The notes below the pieces were generated by a model that saw only the letters and a list, made by a program, of their open reading frames with translations, was not told the origin of the DNA and made no database searches. The translations under genes and the position numbers were made by a program. From assembly GCF_900112615.1 (NCBI RefSeq), contig NZ_FOMK01000012.1, positions 124,001-188,000 on the forward strand: a stretch of DNA of 64,000 bases. The letters are read 5' to 3'. This document shows positions 44,375 to 53,236 of this stretch, piece after piece. Each line of letters starts with the position of its first letter. Positions within the stretch are counted from its first letter, which is position 1. Origin of the DNA: Chitinophaga sp. CF118 (GTDB taxonomy: Bacteria; Bacteroidota; Bacteroidia; Chitinophagales; Chitinophagaceae).

Positions 44375-45576
44375 TTATGTTCACAACTCTTTATATACTT
44401 TTTGCTGCCATACAATTACTGCTGGCAGCATACCTGCTGCAACCGGCATTTCTGCTGCTGGTATACAGTATTAAAAAACTATTCTTTAAGCAACGCAAGA
44501 TTATCCGGTCGGAGGGTGATAAAGATTTCTCTTTTGCGGTGATTGTTACCGCGTATAAAAATCTACAACTTGTTCCTCCATTAGTAGACTCCGTATTGAA
44601 ACAGACTTACCGTCATTTCAAAGTATATGTGGTAGCTGATGGTTGTGAGCAGACTGATACAGGTTATAATAATGATCCGCAGGTAAAGGTATTAGCGCCT
44701 GCAGTGACATTGAGTGCAAAAATCAAGTCTATTGATTATGCTATCAACAATTTTGATCAGGAGCATGATGTGCTCATCATTCTGGATGCAGATAACTTGC
44801 TACATCCGGATTACCTGTCTGTACTGAATACTTATTTTAATCTTGGATATCGTGCAGTGCAGACAAATATGCTGGCCAAGAATAATGATAGTGTATATGC
44901 ACAACTGGATGCTGCTGGTAATTACTTCAGCAATTTCGTAGACAGGCGTATGCGTATGGAACTGGGATTGTCTGCCAATATCTGGGGGCTGGGCATTGCA
45001 ATGGAAACAACGTTATATAAAGAAGTGGTTTATAACAACTTCCTTGGTGGGTTTGATAAAAAAATACAGGCAGATATTGTGAAGCTGATTCCGCAGCTTG
45101 CTTATGCTGAAGAAGCGATAGTGTATGATGAGAAAATAGATAGTGGTGATGCATTGGAAACACAGCGCACCCGCTGGATCAATGCGTACTTTAAATATTT
45201 CAAATACGGTTGGAATGTATTTGTTACAGGTTTGAAACGTGGTAGTTTTAATCTGATGTTCTTTGGATTTAACTTATTACGTCCACCATTATTTCTGCAG
45301 ATAAGTGGCGCCCTGTTTTTTGCAGCATTCAATTTATGGATTGACCCGACGTTGAGCATTTCGTGGATAGCGGCTCTTATTATATTCCCACTTTCTTTCC
45401 TGATTATTGTGGCTATAATGAGCACTGATAAAGGAGTAATAAGTTCCCTCTTATACCTCCCGCTTGTATTCTTAAGGCAGGTTAGGGCATTCCTGCACAT
45501 TGGCAAAGCCAATAAAGCATTCCTTCAAACTCCGAATAATAAAGTAATCTATATTGAGGACCTCCTGAAGAAATAA
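44371..45576 (+). CDS. GT2 family glycosyltransferase, processive-type membrane enzyme
   Basis: 401 residues from the ATG at 44371, chosen because it forms an ATGA overlap with the methyltransferase stop; an upstream TTG at 44356 is less likely. An N-terminal TM helix is followed by a GT-A domain with 'FAVIVTAYKNLQLVPPLVDS', 'VVADGCEQTD', 'ILDADNLLHPDYL' and 'ETQRTRWINAY' (QxxRW), then about three C-terminal helices. It resembles BcsA/IcaA-like transferases. It is the last gene of the plus-strand EPS operon and is followed by a terminator. Confidence 0.87.
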   Translation: MIMFTTLYILFAAIQLLLAAYLLQPAFLLLVYSIKKLFFKQRKIIRSEGDKDFSFAVIVTAYKNLQLVPPLVDSVLKQTYRHFKVYVVADGCEQTDTGYNNDPQVKVLAPAVTLSAKIKSIDYAINNFDQEHDVLIILDADNLLHPDYLSVLNTYFNLGYRAVQTNMLAKNNDSVYAQLDAAGNYFSNFVDRRMRMELGLSANIWGLGIAMETTLYKEVVYNNFLGGFDKKIQADIVKLIPQLAYAEEAIVYDEKIDSGDALETQRTRWINAYFKYFKYGWNVFVTGLKRGSFNLMFFGFNLLRPPLFLQISGALFFAAFNLWIDPTLSISWIAALIIFPLSFLIIVAIMSTDKGVISSLLYLPLVFLRQVRAFLHIGKANKAFLQTPNNKVIYIEDLLKK

Positions 45577-45591
45577 AGTATCTTTAGGACC

Positions 45592-45616
45592 GGGACTGAC
45601 TCAAAAGGTCAGTCCC
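45592..45616 (+). terminator. terminator-like hairpin at the end of the plus-strand EPS operon
   Basis: GGGACTGAC (45592-45600) pairs perfectly with GTCAGTCCC (45608-45616) around a 7-nt loop, followed by ATTTA, 15 nt after the stop codon. Confidence 0.65.
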
Positions 45617-45666
45617 ATTTAATGTCGCTCAGTTGCTCGCAGCGAAGCAATTTTAGATACTGAACC

Positions 45667-45960
45667 ATGCAACACAAAATTAATCTCGCCTTACAGATAT
45701 TGCCATCTGTACCCAGTGAACAGGTATATGCCGTAGTAGATGAAGCTATTGCTGTAATACAGGCATCCGGACTGAAATATCGCGTTTGTCCTTTTGAGAC
45801 AGTAATAGAGGGCACTTATGAAGAAACCATGGAGGTTGTTCGTAAGGCCCAGGAAGTATGTTTCAAAGCAGGTGCTTCACAACTGCTGGTCTATATTAAA
45901 ATGCAGATCAAAAAAGATGCAGATGTAAGTATTGAAGATAAGACGGGTAAATACGACTGA
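45667..45960 (+). CDS. thiamine-binding/MTH1187 family small protein
   Basis: 97 residues covering the whole MTH1187/YkoF-like fold: 'INLALQILPSVPSEQVYAVV', 'AIAVIQASGLKYRVCPFETV' and 'GTYEETMEVVRKAQEVC'. Members bind thiamine or related small molecules in the cytoplasm; the physiological role is poorly defined. It is preceded by the EPS operon terminator and converges on the YeiH-type gene, with the two stop codons directly adjacent, so no intergenic terminator is present on this side. Confidence 0.85.
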   Translation: MQHKINLALQILPSVPSEQVYAVVDEAIAVIQASGLKYRVCPFETVIEGTYEETMEVVRKAQEVCFKAGASQLLVYIKMQIKKDADVSIEDKTGKYD

Positions 45961-47205
45961 TCAGCCAAAGACCAGATAAGCAATTCCCAGTGTAAAGAAG
46001 ATGTTGAACACCTGCGCTATGATGAACGCAAGTGCAGGGCGGCCATTGTCCATCTTAAAGATATCTGTGAACTTTGTTTCCAGTCCGATGCAGGTAAAGG
46101 CCAGCGCAAACCAGTATGTCTGCATTTCTTTCAGGGAGCCTTTTGCTGCTGCGACCAGCGGTGTTGATAGTATAAAGGAAAAGAATACGGATGCCAATAC
46201 AAACCCCAGAACAAACTTAGGAAAGCGATCCCAGATAGTACGAAGGGTCGGTTTTTCGAAATTCGCCTCTTTGCGGGTATAAGACCAATATAAAGAGATA
46301 AAGAATGCTGCCAGTCCCAATAATACATTCTGGGAGAATTTTACCAATGTAGCATATTTCAGCGCTTCCTCACCCAGCATTGTGCCTGCCGCCACTACAG
46401 CTCCTGAAGTATCTATCGTACCACCGAGCCATGCTCCCGCTACGGCTGGAGACATATGTGCCCAAATGGCAATGTAAGGCATAAATAACATCATGGGAAT
46501 AGCCACAATGAGTACAAGTGAAATTACATGCGACAATTTTTTGTTATCGCCTTCAATAGCACCTGCAGTAGCAATAGCAGCTGATACTCCGCAGATGGAT
46601 ACAGCGCTGGAAATCATCATCCTGAATTCCTCATCCAATCCCAGTTTACCACATAACCAGAAGCTAAAATACCATACAGTAAATACTACGGCAACGGATT
46701 GAATAATTCCCAGACCTCCCCCTTTAATGATGTCTTGAAAAAGCACATTACAACCAAGCAAAACAAGACCAATTTTGATATATAATTCCGTTTGAATGGC
46801 AGGCTTCAGCCAGCCCGGTACTCCAATCAGGTTACTGATTAATAATCCGAGGATAAGACTGAATAATACAACCTCAATACCAAAGTCTTTAATGGCTTTG
46901 TTTCCTGATATCACCTGAGCCAGTAATGTAATAAACATGATGACCAGCAGGGAAGGAATGAGTTTGAGTAATTGTGTATTACCAGTAAGTAGTTTTGCAG
47001 CAAACAGACTGCCTAATGCCCATAAAAACAGGACACCTATTTGTTGCCAGAGTGCAATATTCGCAAATTGATCTTTCAGTGTACCAACGTTACTCCATAC
47101 CGCAAATTTTGGTAACAGGGGTTTAAAAGCAAAACAAATGAGACCAATGGTTATGAAAGCTATAATGACTGCAATCCAGTCTTCGTGAAGAGTTTTCTTA
47201 GGCAT
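45961..47205 (-). CDS. YeiH/UPF0324 family putative sulfate or anion exporter
   Basis: 414 residues with about ten hydrophobic helices. Family blocks seen are 'LLISNLIGVPGWLKPAIQTE' and the strand 'LVLLGCNVLFQDI' , 'SAVSICGVSAAIATAGAI' and 'WLGGTIDTSGAVVAAGTMLG'. The family is annotated as a putative sulfate exporter, but direct evidence is scarce. The N-terminal ~60 residues contain extra helices. The gene is 55 bp downstream of the SpmA-SpmB fusion on the same strand and may be co-transcribed with it. Confidence 0.85.
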   Translation of the reverse strand: MPKKTLHEDWIAVIIAFITIGLICFAFKPLLPKFAVWSNVGTLKDQFANIALWQQIGVLFLWALGSLFAAKLLTGNTQLLKLIPSLLVIMFITLLAQVISGNKAIKDFGIEVVLFSLILGLLISNLIGVPGWLKPAIQTELYIKIGLVLLGCNVLFQDIIKGGGLGIIQSVAVVFTVWYFSFWLCGKLGLDEEFRMMISSAVSICGVSAAIATAGAIEGDNKKLSHVISLVLIVAIPMMLFMPYIAIWAHMSPAVAGAWLGGTIDTSGAVVAAGTMLGEEALKYATLVKFSQNVLLGLAAFFISLYWSYTRKEANFEKPTLRTIWDRFPKFVLGFVLASVFFSFILSTPLVAAAKGSLKEMQTYWFALAFTCIGLETKFTDIFKMDNGRPALAFIIAQVFNIFFTLGIAYLVFG

Positions 47206-47260
47206 GATTAATCAGCAAATAGGTGACGGTGGTAATGTCCAATATACGTATGATTTTTTA

Positions 47261-48493
47261 TCAATGAAAGAAAATATATCCGATTATAATGGCACATACC
47301 ACTCCTACAAAATCGGCAATTAGTCCGCAGGTAAGTGCATAGCGGGTATTTTTGATATTTACAGAGCCGAAGTATACTGCCAGTACATAAAAGGTAGTTT
47401 CAGTAGATCCCTGGATAATACATGCCAGCCGTCCCTGGAAGGAATCCACACCATAATGTTTGATGACATCTATCATCAGACCACGGGCAGCACCACCGCT
47501 GAAAGTTTTCATGAGGCCAACAGGAAGAGCAGGTACAAAGTCTGTATTCAATCCCATCCATGCGAATAAACTACCAATTGCGTTCACCACATAATCCATA
47601 CAACCGGTATTGCGGAATGCACTGATCCCTACCAGCATAGCTACCAGATAGGGGATAATCATAATAGATACCTGGAAACCTTCTTTAGCACCTTCTATAA
47701 ATACCTCATAGGCATTGATCTTACTGATCATAGCCATAACCAGGAACGATACGATCACAGAAAAAATGAGTAATCCTCCAATGAGTGCGGTATAAACGGC
47801 GATCTGGTCGGGTGGAAGATTATGCATCCCAAAATAGAGCGCCGTCATAAGGGCTGCAAGGCCACCCACAAATACCAGGATTGGTAATCTGAAGAGGTTA
47901 ATGCGCTGATAGATGGCAACAGCTATCATACCAGATATAAAAGAAATGAGAGTACCTATAAGAGAGGGGATAAATATGTCTGCTGCATTTGCCGCACCAC
48001 TGGCCAGCCGGATAGCAATAACAGAGGTCGGAATGATGGTAATGCCAGCCGTATTCAGCACCAGGAACATGATCTGAGCGTTTGTGGCGACTTCCTTTTC
48101 CGGGTTGATATCCTGTAACTCCTTCATGGCCTTAAGTCCGAGGGGAGTAGCCGCATTGTCCAGTCCTAGGGCTGTAGCACTAAAATTCATCAGGATAGAG
48201 CCCATGGCAGGATTGTTTTTTGGGATACCTGGAAATAACTTTGAAAAGAAGGGGTCTACAGCTTTGGCAAACAGTTTGATCATACCAGCTTTTTCCCCCA
48301 CACGCATGATTCCTAACCAGAAGGTCATGATGCCCGCCAAGCCCAGGGAAATTTCGGCCCCGGTTTTGGCACTGTCAAACATGCCGGACATGACATTGGA
48401 AAATACAGCCGTATCATGAAGTACTATCAGGCGAAAAAGTGCCACCACAAAAGAGATCAGGAAAAAAGCCAGCCATACGTAGTTTAAAGCCAT
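47261..48493 (-). CDS. SpmA-SpmB fusion, nucleoside-recognition (Gate) membrane protein
   Basis: 410 residues in two halves. Residues 1-~210 match spore maturation protein A ('GAEISLGLAGIMTFWLGIMR', 'MNFSATALGLDNAATPLGLK'), and ~225-410 match SpmB ('GAKEGFQVSIMIIPYLVAML', 'FSGGAARGLMIDVIKHYG', 'CIIQGSTETTFYVLAVYFGS'). Both are Gate-domain transporters; in Bacillus they are two genes needed for spore core dehydration. Bacteroidota do not sporulate, so the fused form must have another, probably transport, role. A good -33/-7 promoter lies just upstream. Confidence 0.88.
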   Translation of the reverse strand: MALNYVWLAFFLISFVVALFRLIVLHDTAVFSNVMSGMFDSAKTGAEISLGLAGIMTFWLGIMRVGEKAGMIKLFAKAVDPFFSKLFPGIPKNNPAMGSILMNFSATALGLDNAATPLGLKAMKELQDINPEKEVATNAQIMFLVLNTAGITIIPTSVIAIRLASGAANAADIFIPSLIGTLISFISGMIAVAIYQRINLFRLPILVFVGGLAALMTALYFGMHNLPPDQIAVYTALIGGLLIFSVIVSFLVMAMISKINAYEVFIEGAKEGFQVSIMIIPYLVAMLVGISAFRNTGCMDYVVNAIGSLFAWMGLNTDFVPALPVGLMKTFSGGAARGLMIDVIKHYGVDSFQGRLACIIQGSTETTFYVLAVYFGSVNIKNTRYALTCGLIADFVGVVCAIIIGYIFFH

Positions 48494-48517
48494 ATATACA
48501 AGTTAGGTACGATCCTT

Positions 48518-48547
48518 CAAATCTAATGCAAATATTAAAAGTACAAA
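48518..48547 (-). promoter_or_regulatory. candidate -33/-7 promoter of the spmA-spmB fusion gene
   Basis: On the minus strand, TTTG (48547-48544) and TAGATTTG (48525-48518, an exact TAnnTTTG) are 18 bp apart. The ATG is 25 nt downstream of the -7 box. Confidence 0.5.
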
Positions 48548-48815
48548 TTGTTTTATGTGTAATATAATCGCTTATAAACAGAATTTGGAGAGAATTGATT
48601 AAGTGACTGTATATCCGCGTTCTCAACTGAGTATCAATCCAGGTAGAAAATATTCGCGTCAAGTTATTTCATAAATCTATTGATTCACAATTATTTAGAA
48701 TGTAATTTCAGGAGAAAAACTCTTTCATGGAATACAGGCTTAAAATTTAACCCTTCCTAATAGTTGCCGGATAAGACATGATTTTGTGTTTTAAAGGATA
48801 GATGAACTATTTTTT

Positions 48816-48883
48816 AAGCATATATAAAGCATATCTCTGGAAGTATGCTTTGTTTATGCTTTATATATGCTTCACATATGCTT
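48816..48883. repeat. 11-bp-phased heptamer array, two inverted plus four direct copies
   Basis: AAGCATA occurs at 48816 and 48827, and its complement TATGCTT at 48844, 48855, 48866 and 48877. Every step within each set is exactly 11 bp. The left pair with its linker (48816-48833) is the perfect complement of 48855-48872, an 18-bp inverted repeat. The array is about 290 bp from both flanking start codons. Confidence 0.85.
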
Positions 48884-49119
48884 TATCTCTCTGTAATCCT
48901 TAATGTCAAAGACTTTCCACCGATTTATTGACTTCATTTCTCATGGTTTTTACAGCTAGACAGGAATAATTTAAATTTTAGATAATGTATATGGTATATA
49001 TAATCAATGTGGTTATTTTTATGGTAATGGACATCATATTTAGACCAGATGATGATAGTGAGCCATAAAAGACCTGTCAGAAATCCCAAAAGAACCAGGT
49101 AATGATCTTTTAGGCAGCG

Positions 49120-49152
49120 CTTTCTGCAAAAGCAGAAAAAGTATTATCTTCG
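49120..49152 (+). promoter_or_regulatory. hairpin and -7-like box upstream of ychF
   Basis: TTTCTGC-AAAA-GCAGAAA (49120-49137) forms a 7-bp hairpin. It is followed by TATCTTCG (49145-49152), one base off TAnnTTTG, and the ATG lies 15 nt further on. Confidence 0.35.
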
Positions 49153-49167
49153 CGCAAATTTTAAAAA

Positions 49168-50271
49168 ATGGCGTTACAAGCTGGAATTGTTGGATTGCCG
49201 AATGTAGGGAAGTCGACATTATTTAATGCGGTAAGCAATAGTGCCAAAGCACAGGCCAGCAATTACCGTTTCTGTACAATAGAACCCAACGTAGGCTCGG
49301 TAGATGTACCGGACGAACGTTTATATAAACTGGAGGAGCTTGTAAAGCCCAATCGCGTAGTTCCTACCACTATCGAATTTGTGGACATTGCCGGTCTCGT
49401 AAAAGGTGCAAGCAAGGGAGAAGGACTGGGAAACAAGTTTCTGGCTAACATTCGTGAAGTAGATGCCATCGTGCATGTGATCCGCTGCTTCGAAGACGAT
49501 AATATCTTAAGAGAAGAAGGTGCTATCAATCCTGTGAGCGATAAGGAAATTATTGATACCGAACTGCAGCTGAAAGACCTGGAAAGTGTAGAAAGAAAGG
49601 TTGCCCGTACTGAAAAGATGGCTAAAACCGGTGGAGATCCAAAGGCTAAGAAAGAGTTCGAAATTCTGAAACAGTGTCAGGAACACCTGGAAAAAGGGCG
49701 TAATATCCGTGAACTGGGGCTGAGCAAAGAAGACAGTTCTGCTATTGCAGATCTGATGCTGCTCACCGCAAAACCGGTATTATATGTTGCGAACGTGGAT
49801 GAAGCATCCATGCACACCGGCAACAAGTACTCCGAGCAATTACAGGAATCTGTAAAAGCAGAAGGTGCACAGGTGATCATTATGAACAATAACATTGAAG
49901 CACAGATCTCCGAAATGGAAGATCCTGATGATAAGGCACTCTTCCTGGAAGAATATAAACTGGCTGAACCAGGTTTGAACCGCCTGATCCGCTCTGCTTA
50001 TAATCTGCTGAACCTGATCACTTATTTTACTGCTGGTGTACAGGAAGTACGGGCATGGACTATCCTTAGAGGCTGGAAAGCGCCGGCATCTGCCAGTGTG
50101 ATTCACACGGATTTTGAAAAGGGTTTCATTAAAGCAGAGGTAATTGCTTATGAAGACTTTGTAAAATATGGTTCAGAAGCGGCCGCGCGTGATAATGGCC
50201 GTTTGCGTATAGAAGGTAAAGAATATGTAGTTGCTGATGGAGATGTAATGCATTTCCGCTTCAACGTATAA
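49168..50271 (+). CDS. ychF: YchF/OLA1-type ribosome-binding P-loop ATPase
   Basis: 367 residues, the standard length. 'GLPNVGKSTLFN' (9-20) is the P-loop, 'NYRFCTIEPNVGSVDVPDERL' minus its last residue marks switch I, 'EFVDIAGLVKGASKGEGLGN' is G3, 'YVANVDE' replaces the usual NKxD, as known for this ATP-preferring Obg-family member, and a coiled-coil insert lies at ~130-170. The C-terminal TGS domain runs from 'LITYFTAGVQEVRAWTI' to 'HFRFNV'. It binds ribosomes and takes part in stress control of translation. It is monocistronic and closed by a strong hairpin. Confidence 0.96.
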   Translation: MALQAGIVGLPNVGKSTLFNAVSNSAKAQASNYRFCTIEPNVGSVDVPDERLYKLEELVKPNRVVPTTIEFVDIAGLVKGASKGEGLGNKFLANIREVDAIVHVIRCFEDDNILREEGAINPVSDKEIIDTELQLKDLESVERKVARTEKMAKTGGDPKAKKEFEILKQCQEHLEKGRNIRELGLSKEDSSAIADLMLLTAKPVLYVANVDEASMHTGNKYSEQLQESVKAEGAQVIIMNNNIEAQISEMEDPDDKALFLEEYKLAEPGLNRLIRSAYNLLNLITYFTAGVQEVRAWTILRGWKAPASASVIHTDFEKGFIKAEVIAYEDFVKYGSEAAARDNGRLRIEGKEYVVADGDVMHFRFNV

Positions 50272-50313
50272 GATACTTCAGTGCTAAATGCAGCTGAGGG
50301 TTACAACAAATCA

Positions 50314-50342
50314 GACGTCCCGGGCATAGTGCCCGGGACGTC
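50314..50342. terminator. bidirectional terminator hairpin between ychF and the TonB receptor gene
   Basis: A perfect 13-bp stem (GACGTCCCGGGCA / TGCCCGGGACGTC) with a TAG loop lies 42 nt after the ychF stop and 23 nt from the stop of the convergent gene. The T-run is weak on the plus side (GTCTATTTA). Confidence 0.75.
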
Positions 50343-50365
50343 GTCTATTTAGAGATGTTCATTAT

Positions 50366-53125
50366 TTATTTAAATACTTCATCAAACAGCAGTGATACAT
50401 AATAGATACCGCCCACTGTTGGATTACCTAAAGATGTCTGGTAATAGTGGTTGGTAATATTAGATCCACCCAGTTTGATCGTTGCTTTAGCTTTTGGAAT
50501 CTTGTAGTTTACCTGAGCATCCAGGGTACCATAGGCAGAAACATTGCCGGTCACGAAACTGGAATTCCATAAAAAAGCGTCCTGCCAGCGATAGGTGACA
50601 TTAAATCCTATATTCTTATATACGTTCCTGTTGGAAACACCTAAGTTAAAACGATACTTTGGGGTATTAAAGGCGGTAGCGAGTCCATCAGATTCTTTAG
50701 TGATATCATTATAGGAGAAGTTACCAGAAAGCGTCCAGGTTTTAATCAGGTAATCCAATCCTAATGCACCACCCTGTGTTTTAACATCGGAAGGATTGTT
50801 CACGTATGTAGCAAAGATATTAGCCCTGTTGAAAGCCGGGTCCTGCGCCAGTGGTTGTGTAGGCTGCAGCAAAACCAGGTAGGAGAGGAAGTTCTTATAA
50901 GAACTGTAATAATAATAAACGTCTATTAACAGGCGGTTCTTTATCAGACCCTTATAACCGATTTCATAAGCCTTCACACTTTCTGGTTTGAACTTGCCAA
51001 AAGTATATGTTTGAAGGAGGGAAGGATCGCCTGCCGCCGCATAACGCTGTACACTGGCTTGTGTATACCCTTTGTTGTTATACAGATCGTATTTAGTAAG
51101 CATTTCCGGTAATCCGCCGATCAGTCGTGTATTTGAACGTATAGGCAAATCTATGTACTGATCCTGGTTAGTTGGGTTCCGGTAAGCTGTCTGGAAAGAG
51201 AGGCGGATGTTATGTTGAGGAGCAACGGTGAATACACCGGAAATACGTGGTGTAAACCTCCCGTCAAAGTTCTCGTTCTTATCATAACGTACAGAAGCCG
51301 TCAGTTTAATACGGTCGTTCACCAGTTTTTTACTGGCCTGTAAAAAACCACCATATTCATCTACCTTAATCCTTCCGGCTGCATCATCAAATATAGTACC
51401 ATCTGAGTTCAGTGAATAACGGCGGAAGGAAGCTCCTGCCTGTAATTCAAAAACTTTTATATGATCTGAAAAGTCATAGAATCCTTCATAATGATAGAGA
51501 TTGGTTTTATCATTGAATTTGGCGCCATTCCTTCCGGCACCAAAACCTATGTAACGATTTGTGATTGCGTCTTTAGCGGTGTTGAATGCCGTTGAACCGG
51601 GTTGCAAACGGGCACGGTCTGCATATCCTCTTGCAATTGCATGGGCTTCTGCATCTGTTTTAACACCAGGAGCACCCGCGAATATACCCGCTCTTGCCTG
51701 GTTATAGACAGTTGCATATTCTGCAAACCAGCCTCCGATTACATTACCATTTGCATCGGTGACCGCACTTTGATTGTAAGTCTCGTTCAGTAATGTACCC
51801 AGTGCGGTGGCATTATATGCCTCTCCGGAACGTTCCTGTGTAGTGTACCCCCGGAGGAAAAAGCGTTTGCCTCTCAGTTCCAGTTTGTATTGTCCCAGGT
51901 TGAACTTACGCAGTGAATAGCGGTCAGACCCTGTATACACAGTAGTGCCGGAGCCCCAGTTTCCTTGCAGAATGGCCTCTATATTATCTGTAATCTTATA
52001 ATGAAATGCCAATCCTGTTTTCAGGCTTTTGGTATTATAATCCACGAGGTCTTTTTCGCGGTAGCCTGTACGGGAAACAGACACACCATTTAATAAACCT
52101 GCGGTAGCACCAAATTTGGTAGTTATTTCATCACCATATACATTGATCCCATCATAGTTGGGATCTGTAGCGTGAGAGAATCCGGCTTTCGTTTTAATAT
52201 TCAGACGGTCAAAATTTGTAGAATCCTGTGCCTGCCAGTCGTTTGCCTGCATATAGCCGAAGTTCACTTTAAAAGCAAAGCGGCCAAATGCCTTTGCATA
52301 ACGGGCTGTTACATCAGGAATGAACCCAACACTGGATTGCTGCACCGTCCCGAGATGGTTAACGCCGGCCTGTAATTTAACACTGAGGCCCTGATACTCA
52401 AACGGGTTTTTGCTGGTCATCAGCAAAGTACCGTTCATACCACCAGCGCCATATAATGCAGAAGACGCACCGGGTAGCAGTTCCACAGAAGCCAGGTCCA
52501 GCTCAGAGACCCCTACTATATTACCTACAGAGAAGTTCAGTCCGGGTGCCTGGTTATCCATTCCATCCATCAACTGATTGAAACGGGTATTACCATTGGT
52601 ATTGAACCCCCGGGTAGTGACCGTACGAAAACTCAGGCTCTGTACACTCGACTCCACACCTTTTAAAGAGGGGAGCGCGTCGTAGAAACTGGGAGCAGCC
52701 GTTTCACGGATGGCCGTTAAATTCAGTTTTTCAATAGATACAGGAGATTCCAGGATACTTTCTGATACACGGCTGGCCGCTACTACGACTTCATTGCCGA
52801 GTATTTCCGTAGAGGAAAGTGTTACAGCTACATCGGTAGAGCTGTTCACCACTACCTGCTGAGTGCTGAATCCTACGGACGAAAAGATAAGTGTTACTGG
52901 AAAAGGACGGGAGGTATTCAGTTTAAAATGTCCACTTTCATCTGAAACAGTACCTAGTCTGGTACCTTTCAAACTAACAGATACACCTGGCAATGGTGCG
53001 CCTGTGGCATTATTGGTAACTGTACCTGTGATAACATTTTGTTGCTGCGCAGATAAATTAACAGCATACAGGTTGAGCAACAATAACAGGAAACACGAGC
53101 ATGTTTTTTGTAAAGATAACTTCAT
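50366..53125 (-). CDS. TonB-dependent outer-membrane receptor
   Basis: 919 residues from the ATG at 53125, chosen because it places a signal peptide ('MKLSLQKTCSCFLLLLLNLY') at the start; an upstream ATG at 53179 would bury it. A CarboxypepD_reg-like domain follows (~30-115, 'ITGTVTNNATGAPLPGVSV'), then a plug ('RETAAPSFYDALPSLKGVES', 'TTRGFNTNGNTRFNQLMDGM') and a 22-strand-type barrel ending 'YYVSLLFDEVFK'. It should import a bound ligand with TonB-ExbBD energy. No SusD partner is adjacent, so it is not a SusC-type pair. Its neighbour is a metal efflux operon, but a terminator separates them. Ligand unknown. Confidence 0.92.
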   Translation of the reverse strand: MKLSLQKTCSCFLLLLLNLYAVNLSAQQQNVITGTVTNNATGAPLPGVSVSLKGTRLGTVSDESGHFKLNTSRPFPVTLIFSSVGFSTQQVVVNSSTDVAVTLSSTEILGNEVVVAASRVSESILESPVSIEKLNLTAIRETAAPSFYDALPSLKGVESSVQSLSFRTVTTRGFNTNGNTRFNQLMDGMDNQAPGLNFSVGNIVGVSELDLASVELLPGASSALYGAGGMNGTLLMTSKNPFEYQGLSVKLQAGVNHLGTVQQSSVGFIPDVTARYAKAFGRFAFKVNFGYMQANDWQAQDSTNFDRLNIKTKAGFSHATDPNYDGINVYGDEITTKFGATAGLLNGVSVSRTGYREKDLVDYNTKSLKTGLAFHYKITDNIEAILQGNWGSGTTVYTGSDRYSLRKFNLGQYKLELRGKRFFLRGYTTQERSGEAYNATALGTLLNETYNQSAVTDANGNVIGGWFAEYATVYNQARAGIFAGAPGVKTDAEAHAIARGYADRARLQPGSTAFNTAKDAITNRYIGFGAGRNGAKFNDKTNLYHYEGFYDFSDHIKVFELQAGASFRRYSLNSDGTIFDDAAGRIKVDEYGGFLQASKKLVNDRIKLTASVRYDKNENFDGRFTPRISGVFTVAPQHNIRLSFQTAYRNPTNQDQYIDLPIRSNTRLIGGLPEMLTKYDLYNNKGYTQASVQRYAAAGDPSLLQTYTFGKFKPESVKAYEIGYKGLIKNRLLIDVYYYYSSYKNFLSYLVLLQPTQPLAQDPAFNRANIFATYVNNPSDVKTQGGALGLDYLIKTWTLSGNFSYNDITKESDGLATAFNTPKYRFNLGVSNRNVYKNIGFNVTYRWQDAFLWNSSFVTGNVSAYGTLDAQVNYKIPKAKATIKLGGSNITNHYYQTSLGNPTVGGIYYVSLLFDEVFK

Positions 53126-53179
53126 ATTGTGGATATTTTTGTTGGGTCTTTGGGTAATATAGTACTTAAATATAAGCAA

Positions 53180-53216
53180 AAAAAGTCCACAGTCACTGAT
53201 GGACTGCGGACTTTTT
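53180..53216 (-). terminator. terminator of the czc efflux operon
   Basis: AAAAAGTCCACAGTC (53180-53194) pairs with GACTGCGGACTTTTT (53202-53216), 15 bp with one mismatch. Read on the minus strand, the stem follows the czcA stop by 20 nt and ends in a seven-T run. Confidence 0.75.
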
Positions 53217-53236
53217 ATATATAATCTCCCTATTTT

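Larger units (their letters stand above)
48548..49167. other. 620-bp divergent intergenic region with phased repeat array
   Basis: AT-rich, without a believable gene. It contains the 11-bp-phased array at 48816-48883, and near its right end a small hairpin and -7-like box before ychF. A minus-strand frame overlapping its left side has no coding features. Confidence 0.6.

Noticed and set aside
48816..48883. CRISPR-like array
   Set aside because: Repeats are 7 bp with 4-bp linkers and include inverted copies; there are no spacers and no cas genes.
50366..53125. SusC-type nutrient receptor of a polysaccharide utilisation locus
   Set aside because: No SusD-like gene is adjacent and the neighbours are ychF and metal efflux, so only a general TonB-dependent receptor is called.
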